From Streptomyces sp. CC208A (GTDB taxonomy: Bacteria; Actinomycetota; Actinomycetes; Streptomycetales; Streptomycetaceae), in contig NZ_JASCXN010000003.1 in NCBI RefSeq assembly GCF_030010625.1, positions 1 through 64,000 on the forward strand: a DNA stretch of 64,000 nucleotides, read 5' to 3'. The notes under the pieces were generated by a model. The model saw only the letters and a list, made by a program, of their open reading frames with translations. It was not told the DNA's origin and made no database searches. Both the position numbers and the translations under genes were made by a program. Positions 51,524 to 61,622 of this stretch are shown piece after piece. The first letter of the stretch is position 1, and every line of letters starts with the position of its first letter.

Positions 51524-52308
51524 CCCCCTCCCCGCCTCCCTACGTACAGGGCCACGGACTGCTCGCCGGCCGGAGCGCCGTCGTCACCGCCGCCGCCGGA
51601 GCCGGCATCGGCGGCGCGACCGCCCGCCGCCTCCTGGAGGAGGGCGCCCGGGTCGTCCTCTCCGACGCCCACGCCCGCCGCCTGAAGGAGTACGAGGCGG
51701 AACTGGCCGCCGAGTTCGGCGCGGACAAGGTCGCCGCCCTGCCCTGTGACGTCACCGACGAAGCCCAGGTCGCCGCCCTCCTCGACCTCGTCGAGGAGCG
51801 TCACGGACGGCTCGACGTCGTCGTCAACAACGCCGGTCTCGGCGGCACCGCGGACCTCGTCGACATGACCGACGAACAATGGGACAAGGTCCTCGACGTC
51901 ACCCTGGGCGGCACCTTCCGCTGCACCCGCGCCGCCCTGCGCCGGATGAAGGCCGCGGCCACCGGGGGCGTCGTCGTCAACAACGCCTCCGTCGTCGGCT
52001 GGCGCGCCCAGCGCGGCCAGGCCCACTACGCCGCCGCCAAGGCCGGCGTCATGGCCCTCACCCGCTGCGCCGCGCTGGAGGCCGCCGCGTACGGCGTCCG
52101 CGTCAACGCGGTCTCGCCGAGCCTCGCCATCCACCCCCACCTGGTGAAGGTCACCACCCCCGAACTCCTCGCCGAGCTCACCTCCCGCGAGGCCTTCGGG
52201 CGGTACGCGGAGCCGTGGGAGGTCGCCAACGCCGTCGTCTTCCTCGCCAGCGACTACTCCTCCTACCTGACCGGCGAGGTCCTCTCGGTCAGCAGCCAGC
52301 ACCCCTGA
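51520..52308 (+). CDS. ipdF: Short-chain dehydrogenase, IpdF-like
   Basis: A 262-residue SDR. The cofactor motif is VVTAAAGAGIGGATARRLLE, with VVVNNAGLGG and the catalytic set N-S-Y-K in VVVNNASVVGWRAQRGQAHY AAAK. Its place right after FadE30 and before a FadA6-like thiolase matches the mycobacterial IpdF (5-hydroxy-HIP CoA-ester dehydrogenase) of the KstR2 regulon. The GTG start overlaps the FadE30 stop. Assignment by synteny and family. Confidence 0.8.
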   Translation: MTPSPPPYVQGHGLLAGRSAVVTAAAGAGIGGATARRLLEEGARVVLSDAHARRLKEYEAELAAEFGADKVAALPCDVTDEAQVAALLDLVEERHGRLDVVVNNAGLGGTADLVDMTDEQWDKVLDVTLGGTFRCTRAALRRMKAAATGGVVVNNASVVGWRAQRGQAHYAAAKAGVMALTRCAALEAAAYGVRVNAVSPSLAIHPHLVKVTTPELLAELTSREAFGRYAEPWEVANAVVFLASDYSSYLTGEVLSVSSQHP

Positions 52309-52347
52309 GACCAGCCTTCCGACCCTTCCCACGACCGAGGAGTGACC

Positions 52348-53488
<1,141 letters not shown>

Positions 53489-53505
<17 letters not shown>

Positions 53506-54571
53506 CGCCGTCCGTACGCGGCAGCGCCCGCAGCACCCCGGCCGCCTCGGCCATGATCCGCCCGACCAGCTCCGCGCAGGACGGCAGGTCCTCGATCAGG
53601 CCCGCGACCTGGCCCGAGGCCATCACGCCGAGGTCCGTCCGCCCGTCCACCATCGCCGCCCTGAGCAGCATCGGCGTGTTGGCGGCGAGCAGGACCTGAC
53701 CCCACGTCAACTCCTTGCCGTGCTTCATGGCCAGGCCGTCGCGGACCATCCGCGCCCAGCTCGTGCCGGACTCGCGCCGGAAGGCGGCGGCGTGCCGGAC
53801 CGCCCGCAGCAGCGAGGCGGCCCGGCCCGAGCGCTCCAGGGCGTCGACGAAGCCGGTGCGGAGCATCCGGTGCGGCAGGCCGTCCACGGCGGTGGTGACG
53901 GTGACGTCGGTGACGGCCGCCGCCAGATATCGGGCCTTCACGGCGTCGGGGACGGTGGAGTCGGAGGTGAGCAGGAAGCGGGTGCCCATGGCGATGCCGG
54001 CGGCGCCGTAGGAGAGCGCGGCGACCAGGCCGCGCCCGTCGTGGAAGCCGCCTGCGGCGATCACCGGGATGTCCACGGCGTCCACCACCTGCGGCAGGAG
54101 GACGGTGGTGGCGACGCTTCCGGTGTGGCCGCCGCCCTCGCCGCCCTGCACCAGGACCGCGTCGGCGCCCCAGGCGGCGACCTTCTCGGCGTGCCGCCGG
54201 GCGCCGATCGAGGGGATCACGACGACGCCGGCGTCCTTGAGCCGGGCGATGAGCTCGCGCGAGGGGGCGAGGGCGAAGGAGGCGACCTTCACGCCCTCCT
54301 CGATGATGATGCCCACCCGTTCGGCCGCGTCCCCGGCGTCCGCCCGCAGGTTGACGCCGAACGGCGCGTCCGTGCGGGACTTGACCTCGCGGACGGCCTC
54401 GCGCAGCCGCTCGGCGCTCATCGTCGCGGAGGCGAGGACGCCGAGGGCGCCCGCGTTCGCGGTGGCGGAGACGAGCCGGGGCCCCGCCACCCAGCCCATG
54501 CCGGTCTGCACGACCGGGTGGCGGACGCCGACGAGCGCGGTGAGCGGGGTGGCGATCGTGGTGCCGCTCAC
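53489..54571 (-). CDS. ipdC: NAD(P)H-dependent flavin oxidoreductase, IpdC-like
   Basis: A 360-residue FMN-binding TIM-barrel of the nitronate-monooxygenase/2-nitropropane dioxygenase family: HPVVQTGMGWVAGPRLVSAT, WGADAVLVQGGEGGGHTGSV, IPVIAAGGFHDGRGLVAALS and GAAGIAMGTRFLLTSDS. In mycobacterial HIP breakdown IpdC reduces a ring intermediate. The GTG start overlaps the ipdB stop (GTGA), so it is the last gene of an echA20-ipdA-ipdB-ipdC set. Assignment rests on family plus neighbours. Confidence 0.83.
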
Positions 54572-55383
54572 GCCCTGACCTCCCGGTCCCGCAGCCCCCT
54601 CGGGTCGATCTCCTCGCGGATCAGACGCAGTTCGAGGGCGGTCGGCTCACGGGTGTACGGCACCTCGTCGGGGACCACGAGGTCGAAGCCGGTCGCCTCC
54701 CGCACCTGGCCGACGGTGACGCCCGGGTGGAGCGAGCGCAGCCGCATGGCGCGGTCCGGGGTATCGAAGTCGAAGACGCCCAGATCGCTGACGACTTCGG
54801 CGACCCGGTGGTAGCGGACGGCGGACGGGCCGGCCGCGGCCGCCCGGTCGTGTCCGACGCCGCAGACCATGTCGACCCGTTCGACGAAGACCCGCGCCGA
54901 GTGCTTGGGCACCCAGTAACTCGTCGGGTTGTTGAGGGTGTTGACGGGCGCGCCGCGTACGCCGAGGAGCTGGCGGGTGGGCCGCCGCCAGTCGCCGATG
55001 CACGAGATGTTCTGGTTGCCGTACCGGTCGATCTGGCTGGCGCCCATCATCACGTGCCGCCGCCCGGTGGCGACCAGGGCCAGGTGCCGGCGGTACGGCA
55101 GCCAGCCCTCGACCACCCGGGCCGGCGTGCCGACCGGGGGAGTGTCGGCCACCAGCAGCGCCTCGCCGTCGGTGAGGAGCAGCTCGGGGGCGAAGGTGAG
55201 CCGGGCGAGCCGGGCACCGATCGTGGGGACGGTGCCCATGGGGCTGGCCAGCACCTCGCCCGCGTCCCGCCACGCCTCGGCGCACGCCACCACGCAGTAC
55301 TCGGCCCGGGTGGCCGCCGCGCCCGCCGCCGTACCGGACCCGGCCCGCGTACCCGTGGGATCCGTGGTGTCCGTGCCGCTCAT
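54568..55383 (-). CDS. ipdB: CoA-transferase-fold hydrolase subunit, IpdB-like
   Basis: A 271-residue protein of the family I CoA-transferase beta fold. Signs are YCVVACAEAWRDAGEVLASP, TPARVVEGWLPYRRHLALVA and RRHVMMGASQIDRYGNQNIS. True transferases have a catalytic Glu in an E-N-G motif; here the site reads LLLTDGEALLVAD, without it. IpdAB is such a changed pair that hydrolyses ring C of the steroid nucleus. The first 25 residues are a low-complexity lead. It overlaps ipdA by four bases. Confidence 0.84.
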   Translation of the reverse strand: MSGTDTTDPTGTRAGSGTAAGAAATRAEYCVVACAEAWRDAGEVLASPMGTVPTIGARLARLTFAPELLLTDGEALLVADTPPVGTPARVVEGWLPYRRHLALVATGRRHVMMGASQIDRYGNQNISCIGDWRRPTRQLLGVRGAPVNTLNNPTSYWVPKHSARVFVERVDMVCGVGHDRAAAAGPSAVRYHRVAEVVSDLGVFDFDTPDRAMRLRSLHPGVTVGQVREATGFDLVVPDEVPYTREPTALELRLIREEIDPRGLRDREVRA

Positions 55384-56249
55384 GCCCGCTCCTCCTCGTG
55401 GAAGGCCGCCACCGCGGCCTGGTACGCGTCCTCGTCGCCGGACAGGAACCGCTCGGTGAAGGCCCGCCACGCCCCGGGGTCGCGGGCGGCCTCGGCGTAG
55501 TGCCGCTGGAAGCGCTCGTCCCGGTCGTGGTCGGGGGCGCAGGAGGTGAAGTGGGCGCCGTTCGGGGCCTCCACGACCCCGGTGACGAAGGCGCGTCCGA
55601 TCAGCAGCGACCGCGGCCCGCCCTCCTTGGCCAGCTCCGCCGTCTCCACGATCCGCTCGCAGGAGACGTACGCGGCGTCCGCGGCCTCGCAGAACAGGTC
55701 GTCGAAGTACGGGTCGGGGCCCAGGTACTGGGCGTTGCCGTGGACGTCGGCGCGGTTGAGGTGGACGAGGGCGGCGTCCATCCGAAGGGCGGGGACGGCC
55801 ACCAGCTCCTCGCCGTCGTCGTACGGCGAGGTGACGGTCCGCAGCGAGGGGTTGACGGTCATCACGTCCGAGCCGAGCCCGGCCCGGACCGGCAGGAAGG
55901 GCAGCCGCTGCCCGGCGGCCGTAAGCCCCCACATGACCATCGCCTCGTCCAGCTCCACCAGTTCGAAGTCGCCGCGCCGGCGGGCGGCGCCGAAGTGCGG
56001 CTCCAGGGGGATGGAGTCGAGGGTCCCGAAGGCGGTGACGAGCTTGCGGATCCTCCCGGCGGCCGCGAGGAGGCCGACGTCGGGACCGCCGTACGAGATC
56101 ACGGTGAGGTCGGTGACCTCGGACCGCAGCAGCGCGCGGACCAGCGCCATCGGCTTGCGCCGGGAACCCCAGCCGCCGATGCCGACCGTCATCCCGCTGC
56201 GGAGTCCGCGGACGGCCTCGTCGGCCGTCATCCTCTTGTCCCTGCTCAC
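55380..56249 (-). CDS. ipdA: CoA-transferase-fold hydrolase subunit, IpdA-like
   Basis: A 289-residue alpha subunit: GMTVGIGGWGSRRKPMALVR, DLTVISYGGPDVGLLAAAGR and LVHLNRADVHGNAQYLGPDP, the usual glycine-rich CoA-transferase alpha features. It pairs with the overlapping IpdB. In steroid catabolism the IpdAB heterotetramer opens the last ring of the COCHEA-CoA intermediate. The GTG at 56249 follows GAGGAG; a Met seven codons on is an alternative. It sits three bases after echA20. Confidence 0.85.
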   Translation of the reverse strand: MSRDKRMTADEAVRGLRSGMTVGIGGWGSRRKPMALVRALLRSEVTDLTVISYGGPDVGLLAAAGRIRKLVTAFGTLDSIPLEPHFGAARRRGDFELVELDEAMVMWGLTAAGQRLPFLPVRAGLGSDVMTVNPSLRTVTSPYDDGEELVAVPALRMDAALVHLNRADVHGNAQYLGPDPYFDDLFCEAADAAYVSCERIVETAELAKEGGPRSLLIGRAFVTGVVEAPNGAHFTSCAPDHDRDERFQRHYAEAARDPGAWRAFTERFLSGDEDAYQAAVAAFHEEERA

Positions 56250-56252
56250 GGC

Positions 56253-57014
56253 TCAACTCTCCTCGTGGGTGGCGGGTTTCGTGCCGAAGGTGTCACGGAC
56301 GCGGTCCGCGGCCCCGCTGAGGTTGGCCTCGAAGGTGAAGCCCTGCTCGAAGCGGTAGGCGCGCCGGACGTCCACCGGGTCGATGCCGTTGATGGCCGCC
56401 TTGGCGAGACGGATCAACTGCCCGTCCTTGGCGGCGATCTCCCCGGCAAGGCCGAGGGCGGCCCCGTGCAGCCGCGCACGGGGGACGACCTCCCACACCG
56501 AGCCGTGCCGGTGCAGCTCTGCGGCGGTGACCGTGCGCGAGGTGTAGTAGAGGGTGCGCATGAGGTGCTGCGGGACGAGCCGGGCGAGGTGGGTGGCCGC
56601 GCCGAGGGCGCCCCGGTCCAGCTCGGGCAGGCCGAAGACGGCGTCGTCGGAGGCGACGATCGCGTCGGCGTTGCCGACCAGGCCGACGCCGCCGCCCAGG
56701 CAGAAGCCGTGGACCGCGGCGACCACGGGGACCTCGCAGTCGTAGACCGCGGCGAACGCCTCGGCACAGCCCCGGTTGGCGCCCAGGATCGCCTCGGGGC
56801 CGGCCGAGCGCTGGATCTCCTTGATGTCCACGCCCGCGTTGAAGCCGCGGCCCCCGGCGGCCAGTACCACGCAGCGGACCTTCGGGTCGGCGCCGGCGGC
56901 GCGCACGGCGGCCGCCAGGTCGTACCAGCCCCGCACGGGAAGGGCGTTGACGGGCGGGAAGTCGACGGTGACGACGGCGACGCCCTCGTCGGGGACGGAG
57001 GTGGAGACACCCAT
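56253..57014 (-). CDS. echA20: Enoyl-CoA hydratase-fold ring hydrolase, EchA20-like
   Basis: A 253-residue crotonase-fold protein. Signs are VAVVTVDFPPVNALPVRGWY, VVLAAGGRGFNAGVDIKEIQ (oxyanion hole) and VHGFCLGGGVGLVGNADAIV. EchA20 in mycobacteria opens the last five-membered ring (D) of the steroid nucleus. The ATG at 57014 faces an SDR gene over an 80-base gap filled by a KstR2-like operator, so it heads a minus-strand operon echA20-ipdA-ipdB-ipdC. Confidence 0.84.
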   Translation of the reverse strand: MGVSTSVPDEGVAVVTVDFPPVNALPVRGWYDLAAAVRAAGADPKVRCVVLAAGGRGFNAGVDIKEIQRSAGPEAILGANRGCAEAFAAVYDCEVPVVAAVHGFCLGGGVGLVGNADAIVASDDAVFGLPELDRGALGAATHLARLVPQHLMRTLYYTSRTVTAAELHRHGSVWEVVPRARLHGAALGLAGEIAAKDGQLIRLAKAAINGIDPVDVRRAYRFEQGFTFEANLSGAADRVRDTFGTKPATHEES

Positions 57015-57024
57015 GAGCGGATCA

Positions 57025-57064
57025 GCTACCTTTCCACCAAACGTTTGTTAGGTGGAAAGGTAGC
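57025..57064. promoter_or_regulatory. 40-bp palindrome with a KstR2-like core
   Basis: GCTACCTTTCCACC (57025-57038) is exactly mirrored at 57051-57064, and inside lies ACCAAACGTTTGTT (57036-57049), a good match to KstR2 sites with perfect CAAACGTTTG symmetry. It covers most of the gap between divergent echA20 and SDR genes. Confidence 0.72.
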
Positions 57065-57093
57065 AGCGGCAGGCCCGCCGCGGGAGGTGTCCC

Positions 57094-57873
57094 TTGCCCG
57101 TGACCATCGATCTGTCCGGCACCGTCGCCGTCGTCACCGGCGGCACCCGGGGCGTCGGCGCCGGAATCGCCCGCGCCCTCCTGGCGGCCGGCGCGGAGGT
57201 GGTGACCTGCGCGCGCCGGGCCCCCGGCCGGCCGGTCGGGGCGGCCGGCCGCACGGCCCGCTTCCTCCCCGTCGACCTGCGCGACCCGGAGGCCGTCACC
57301 GCCTTCTTCCAGCGGGTGCGCGCCGACCACGGACGGCTCGACACCCTCGTCAACAACGCCGGCGGCACACCCTTCCGGCTGCTCCACGACGGCGGCCCGG
57401 CCGCCCACGCCCGGGTCGTCGAACTGAACCTCACCGCCCCGCTGACCGCCTCCCTCGCCGCGTACGAGGTGATGCGCCACCAGCCCCGCGGCGGCTCCAT
57501 CACCATGATCGGCAGCGTCAGCGGCACCCGCCCCTCACCCGGCAGCGCCGCCTACGGCGCCGCCAAGGCGGGCCTGGAGAACCTGGCCCGCTCCATGGCG
57601 GTCGAATGGGCGCCCCTGGTACGGGTCAACACGCTGGTCCTCGGCATGGTGCGCACCGAACTGACCCACCTGCACTACGGCGACGAGGACGGCGTCGCCG
57701 CCGTCGCCCGGACCGTCCCCCTCGGCCGGCTCGCGGAGCCCGCCGACGTCGGCGACGCCTGCGTCTTCCTGGCCTCCGACCGTGCCGCGTACATCACCGG
57801 CGCGGGCCTCCAGGTGCACGGCGGCGGGGAGCGCCCCGCCTTCCTCGACGCCGCCACCGTCAACCACCCCTGA
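57094..57873 (+). CDS. Short-chain dehydrogenase of the HIP cluster (Rv3549c-like)
   Basis: A 259-residue SDR with the cofactor motif VAVVTGGTRGVGAGIARALL, TLVNNAGGTPF and the catalytic S-Y-K in GSVSGTRPSPGSAAYGAAKA. Its place opposite echA20 matches the mycobacterial SDR Rv3549c. The TTG at 57094 (GGGAGGT five bases upstream) is favoured over a GTG at 57100. The substrate is not known; a hydroxy-acyl-CoA from ring D is likely. Confidence 0.78.
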   Translation: MPVTIDLSGTVAVVTGGTRGVGAGIARALLAAGAEVVTCARRAPGRPVGAAGRTARFLPVDLRDPEAVTAFFQRVRADHGRLDTLVNNAGGTPFRLLHDGGPAAHARVVELNLTAPLTASLAAYEVMRHQPRGGSITMIGSVSGTRPSPGSAAYGAAKAGLENLARSMAVEWAPLVRVNTLVLGMVRTELTHLHYGDEDGVAAVARTVPLGRLAEPADVGDACVFLASDRAAYITGAGLQVHGGGERPAFLDAATVNHP

Positions 57874-57889
57874 AGAGAAGAGACTTGCC

Positions 57890-58801
57890 GTGAACGGAAT
57901 CTGCGAGGGGCGTGTCGTCGTCGTCACCGGAGCGGGCCGCGGCCTCGGCCGCGCGCACGCGCTCGCCTTCGCCGCCGAGGGCGCGAAGGTCGTCGTCAAC
58001 GACCTCGGCGTCGGCCTCGACGGCAGCCCGGGACCCGACAGCCCGGCCGCCCTCGTGGCCGGGGAGATCAGGGCCGCCGGCGGCGAGGCCGTCGCCCACG
58101 GCGGCGACATCGCGAGCGAGGAGGGCGCCGCCTCCCTCGTCGCCACCGCCCTGGACGCCTTCGGCCGCCTCGACACCCTCGTCAACAACGCCGGCTTCCT
58201 CCGCGACCGGATGCTCGTCAACCTCGGCGAGGACGACTGGGACGCCGTCATGCGCGTCCACCTCAAGGGCCACTTCCTGCCGCTCCGGCACGCCGCCGCC
58301 CACTGGCGCGCCGAGGCCAAGGCGGGTCGCACGCCCAGGGCCCGGGTGGTCAACACCAGCTCCGGCGCCGGCCTCCTCGGCAGCGTCGGCCAGGGCAACT
58401 ACGCCGCCGCCAAGGCCGGCATCGTCGGCCTCACCCTCGTCGCCTCCGCCGAACTCGCCCCGTACGGCGTCCAGGTCAACGCCATCGCACCGGCCGCCCG
58501 CACCCGCATGACCGAGCGGACCTTCGCGGACACCATGGCCGCCCCCGAGGGCCCCGGCTTCGACGCCATGGCCCCCGAGAACGTCTCCCCGCTCGTCGTC
58601 TGGCTCGGCTCGGGCGCCGGCGAGGGGGTCACGGGCCGCGTCTTCGAGGCCGAGGCCGGCCGCATCACCGTCATGGAGGGCTGGCGCCCAGGACCCACCG
58701 CCGACAAGGGGGGCCGCTGGACCCCGGCGGAGGCCGGCGACGCCGTCCTGAAGCTCCTCGCGGACGCCGAACCCCCGCGGCCGGTGTACGGCGCGCGCTG
58801 A
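57890..58801 (+). CDS. Short-chain dehydrogenase of the HIP cluster (Rv3548c-like)
   Basis: A 303-residue SDR: VVVVTGAGRGLGRAHALAFA, VVVNDLGVGLDGSPGPDSPA, TLVNNAGFLRDRMLVNLGED and VGQGNYAAAKAGIVGLTLVA. The ND-L-G insertion and the longer C-terminus mark the hydroxyacyl-CoA dehydrogenase branch near peroxisomal MFE-2, as in Rv3548c. It follows the other SDR by 16 bases and is its likely operon partner. A GC hairpin follows the stop. Confidence 0.8.
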   Translation: MNGICEGRVVVVTGAGRGLGRAHALAFAAEGAKVVVNDLGVGLDGSPGPDSPAALVAGEIRAAGGEAVAHGGDIASEEGAASLVATALDAFGRLDTLVNNAGFLRDRMLVNLGEDDWDAVMRVHLKGHFLPLRHAAAHWRAEAKAGRTPRARVVNTSSGAGLLGSVGQGNYAAAKAGIVGLTLVASAELAPYGVQVNAIAPAARTRMTERTFADTMAAPEGPGFDAMAPENVSPLVVWLGSGAGEGVTGRVFEAEAGRITVMEGWRPGPTADKGGRWTPAEAGDAVLKLLADAEPPRPVYGAR

Positions 58802-58806
58802 CCCGG

Positions 58807-58834
58807 CCGGTACGGGCGGCGGAGCCCGTACCGG
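58807..58834. terminator. Hairpin between convergent SDR and ATP-grasp genes
   Basis: CCGGTACGGGC (58807-58817) is mirrored by GCCCGTACCGG (58824-58834). It lies six bases after the SDR stop. Confidence 0.65.
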
Positions 58835-58857
58835 AGTCGTACCGGAAGAGGGGCGGG

Positions 58858-60156
58858 TCAGGCGGGGTCGGGCTCGATCGTCAGCTCGACGCGGTCCGTG
58901 TAGGCGCGGACCTCCGTCTCGGGGTCGGCGTCCCACGGCAGGTCGGCCACCACATAGGCCGAGCGGCCGGAGGAGTCGTGGAGGGCGCCGAGCCGGGAGC
59001 CGCGGGGGAGGCCCACCATGACGGAGGCGCAGCGGGCCGGGGCGTCCGGGGCGGTGGCCTCCACGGTGGGCCAGTAGGCGTCGTCGGCGATCCAGGAGAC
59101 CGGCTGCCCGTCGTAACGGACGTCGGTGAGACGGCCGGGACGGTGCTCCACGAAGCGCTGCACGGCCCGGCGGGTGGGGGCGGGGTAGTCGGGGCGCACG
59201 CCGAGGGCGAGGTCGACGATGGCCGGCTCGATCGGACGGCCGGTGGCGAGGTGCCACATCATGGTGATGGCGTCGCCGGGGAGGCGGGCCGCGATCTCCA
59301 TGAGGACCGGCTGCCCGTCGCGCAGCCGGAACTCGGCGTGCGTGATGCCGCTGTCGAAGCGCAGGGCCTTCAGGATCGCCGCGTTCGCCGCGACGAGCGC
59401 GTCCGAGTGGGCGAGCGGGAGGTCGGCGGGGCTGGTGTGGCCGATCTCGGTGAAGAAGCGGCTGCTGTCCTCGTTGGTGAGCTTGGCGGTGACCCCGCTC
59501 CACAGCAGCTCGCCGCGGTGGACCAGGGCCTCGACCGAGAACTCGGGCCCGGTGACGAGCTCCTCCACCAGGATCGTCTCGTCCGGCTCGTACGCGGTGA
59601 GCGCGGCCCGCAGCTCCTCGTCGTTCTCGACCCGCACGACACCCGAACTGAACATCCGCCCGGCCGGCTTGACGACACAGGGGTACGTGTCGGAGGCCGC
59701 GGACCGCCGCTCGTGGGGCGCGTAGGCGCGCCAGGCGGGGCCGTGGTCGCGGAGGACGACCCGCTGCATGACCTTGTCCCGGCAGACCCGGGCCGCCCAG
59801 GCGCCGGGGCCGGGCAGGCCGAGGGCCTCGGAGAGGACGCCGCACGGGTCGACGAAGACCTCGCCGCTGCAGATCACGCCACGTATGTCGTGGTCGGCGA
59901 TCCAGTCCTGCACCGACGCCAGGACACCGGCGATCATGGCGTCGGGGAACTGCCGGACGGCCTTGATCCGGGACAGCGGGTGCGTCGGGTCCTCGACGTG
60001 CCGGGTCAGCTTCGCCAGGTCGGTGGTGGGGCCGACGACGACCAGGGGCACGAGTCCGCGCTCCGCGATGTCGGTGATCAGGCGGTGCTGGCGGGCCAGG
60101 GCCGCCAGGTCGCTCATGACGATCACGGCGGGCGGGCGTTGGCTCTGACGGTTCAA
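58858..60156 (-). CDS. ATP-grasp family ligase
   Basis: A 432-residue protein. The ATP-grasp core is visible: RVCRDKVMQRVVLRDHGPAW, YPCVVKPAGRMFSSGVVRV (nucleotide loop), ETILVEELVTGPEFSVEALV and ITHAEFRLRDGQPVLMEIAA (metal-binding E...N-type strand reads LMEIAARLPGD). Members ligate a carboxylate to an amine through an acyl phosphate, as in carnosine-synthase-like or dipeptide-forming enzymes. The TTG at 60156 was chosen for the GGAGGA box; a GTG further upstream is less likely. Neighbouring aminotransferases suggest an amino-acid-derived small peptide, by inference only. Confidence 0.82.
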   Translation of the reverse strand: MNRQSQRPPAVIVMSDLAALARQHRLITDIAERGLVPLVVVGPTTDLAKLTRHVEDPTHPLSRIKAVRQFPDAMIAGVLASVQDWIADHDIRGVICSGEVFVDPCGVLSEALGLPGPGAWAARVCRDKVMQRVVLRDHGPAWRAYAPHERRSAASDTYPCVVKPAGRMFSSGVVRVENDEELRAALTAYEPDETILVEELVTGPEFSVEALVHRGELLWSGVTAKLTNEDSSRFFTEIGHTSPADLPLAHSDALVAANAAILKALRFDSGITHAEFRLRDGQPVLMEIAARLPGDAITMMWHLATGRPIEPAIVDLALGVRPDYPAPTRRAVQRFVEHRPGRLTDVRYDGQPVSWIADDAYWPTVEATAPDAPARCASVMVGLPRGSRLGALHDSSGRSAYVVADLPWDADPETEVRAYTDRVELTIEPDPA

Positions 60157-60309
60157 CGGAGCTCCTCCGGTGGGATGCACCACGGGTGACGGGTGCGAGG
60201 AACGGTCACTGCGTGATCCAGCTTGCCCGCCGGTGCCGCGCGCGGTCCGGCGTTGCGCCGATTGACATTCCCGGCCGGTGAATCGGCCGGATCCGGCCGT
60301 CCGCCTCCG

Positions 60310-61521
60310 CTACTGGCGGTAGGTGGAGAGGAAGCGGCCGATGCGGTTGATCGCGGTCTCCAGGTCGTCGGCGCGCGGCAGCGTGACGAAGCGGAAGTGG
60401 TCGGGGCGCGGCCAGTTGAAGCCGGTGCCCTGGACGACGTGGATCTTCTCGCGCAGCAGCAGGTCGAGGACGAGCCGCTCGTCGTCGACGATCTTGTGCA
60501 CCTCGGGGTCGAGCCGGGCGAAGGCGTACAGGGCACCCTTCGGCTTGACGCAGCTCACGCCCGGGATCTCGTTCAGCGCCCGCCAGGCCACGTCGCGCTG
60601 CTCGGTGAGCCGCCCGTTCGGCAGGGTGAGCTCGTGGATCGACTGGCGGCCGCCGAGCGCGGCCTGGACGGCGTACTGGGCCGGTACGTTCGGGCACAGC
60701 CGCATCCCGGCCAGCATGGTCAGGCCCTCCAGGTAGTCGGCGGCCTGCTCCTTCGGCCCGGAGACGACCAGCCAGCCGCTGCGGAAACCGGCCACGCGGT
60801 AGGACTTGGAGAGGCCGTTGAAGGTGAGCGTCAGCACGTCGTCGGCGAGCGCGGCCAGGCAGTGGTGCTCGGTGCCGTCGTAGAGGATCTTGTCGTAGAT
60901 CTCGTCGGCGAGGACCATCAGGCCGTGGCGGCGGGCGAGTTCGAGGATCCCCTCCAGGAGCTCCTTCGAATAGACCGCGCCCGTCGGGTTGTTGGGGTTG
61001 ATGACGACGATGGCCTTGGTGCGGTCGGTGATCTTCGACGCGATGTCGTCGAGGTCGGGGAACCAGTCCGCCTCCTCGTCGCACAGGTAGTGCACCGCCC
61101 GGCCGCCGGCGAACCGGACCACGGCCGTCCACAGCGGGTAGTCGGGCATCGGCACGAGGACCTCGTCGCCGTCGTCGACCAGCGCCTGCACGGCCATCTG
61201 GATCAGCTCGGAGGCGCCGTTGCCCAGGTACACGTCGTCGACCGTCACGCCTGTGACACCGCGCTGCTGGTAGTACTGCATCACCGCGCGCCGGGCGGGC
61301 AGGATGCCCCGGGCGTCGCTGTAGCCGTGCGCGGAGGGCAGGTTGCGGATGATGTCCTGGAGGATCTCCTCCGGCACCTCGAAGCCGAAGGGCGCGGGGT
61401 TTCCGGTGTTCAGCCGCAGCACGCTGTGCCCGGCCTCCTCCAGGGCGTTGGCCTGGTCGACCACCGGGCCACGGATCTCGTAGCACACGTCCTTCAGCTT
61501 GCTGGACTGTCGAAAATTCAT
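60310..61521 (-). CDS. Class I PLP aminotransferase (AlaA-like)
   Basis: A 403-residue aminotransferase of fold type I. The PLP Lys is in FNGLSKSYRVAGFRSGWLVV; other signs are MNFRQSSKLKDVCYEIRGPV, VVINPNNPTGAVYSKELLEG and VVQGTGFNWPRPDHFRFVTL. It is closest to the alanine/valine-pyruvate aminotransferases (AlaA). The ATG at 61521 follows GGGAGG; an open extension upstream is ignored. It is divergent from the HxlR regulator, with a CCAAGT/ACTTGG palindrome in between, so it is a likely target of that regulator. Confidence 0.88.
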   Translation of the reverse strand: MNFRQSSKLKDVCYEIRGPVVDQANALEEAGHSVLRLNTGNPAPFGFEVPEEILQDIIRNLPSAHGYSDARGILPARRAVMQYYQQRGVTGVTVDDVYLGNGASELIQMAVQALVDDGDEVLVPMPDYPLWTAVVRFAGGRAVHYLCDEEADWFPDLDDIASKITDRTKAIVVINPNNPTGAVYSKELLEGILELARRHGLMVLADEIYDKILYDGTEHHCLAALADDVLTLTFNGLSKSYRVAGFRSGWLVVSGPKEQAADYLEGLTMLAGMRLCPNVPAQYAVQAALGGRQSIHELTLPNGRLTEQRDVAWRALNEIPGVSCVKPKGALYAFARLDPEVHKIVDDERLVLDLLLREKIHVVQGTGFNWPRPDHFRFVTLPRADDLETAINRIGRFLSTYRQ

Positions 61522-61575
61522 CTGCGGCCTCCCGACCGTCACCGTCATCCGCGCCGCCGTGGCTGCTTTGTTCTA

Positions 61576-61591
61576 CCAAGTTCCTACTTGG
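61576..61591. promoter_or_regulatory. CCAAGT-TCCT-ACTTGG inverted repeat
   Basis: A 6-bp perfect inverted repeat between the divergent aminotransferase and HxlR genes; it overlaps the -35 of the HxlR promoter (61588-61593), as expected for an autorepressor. Confidence 0.55.
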
Positions 61592-61615
61592 AAAGTCCAA
61601 CCCTTTGGCTATGCT
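61588..61615 (+). promoter_or_regulatory. Promoter of a probably leaderless HxlR transcript
   Basis: TTGGAA (61588-61593), a 16-bp spacer and TATGCT (61610-61615) predict a transcript beginning at about 61622-61623, which is the A of the HxlR ATG. No ribosome binding site is present. Confidence 0.5.
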
Positions 61616-61622
61616 GGCCACC

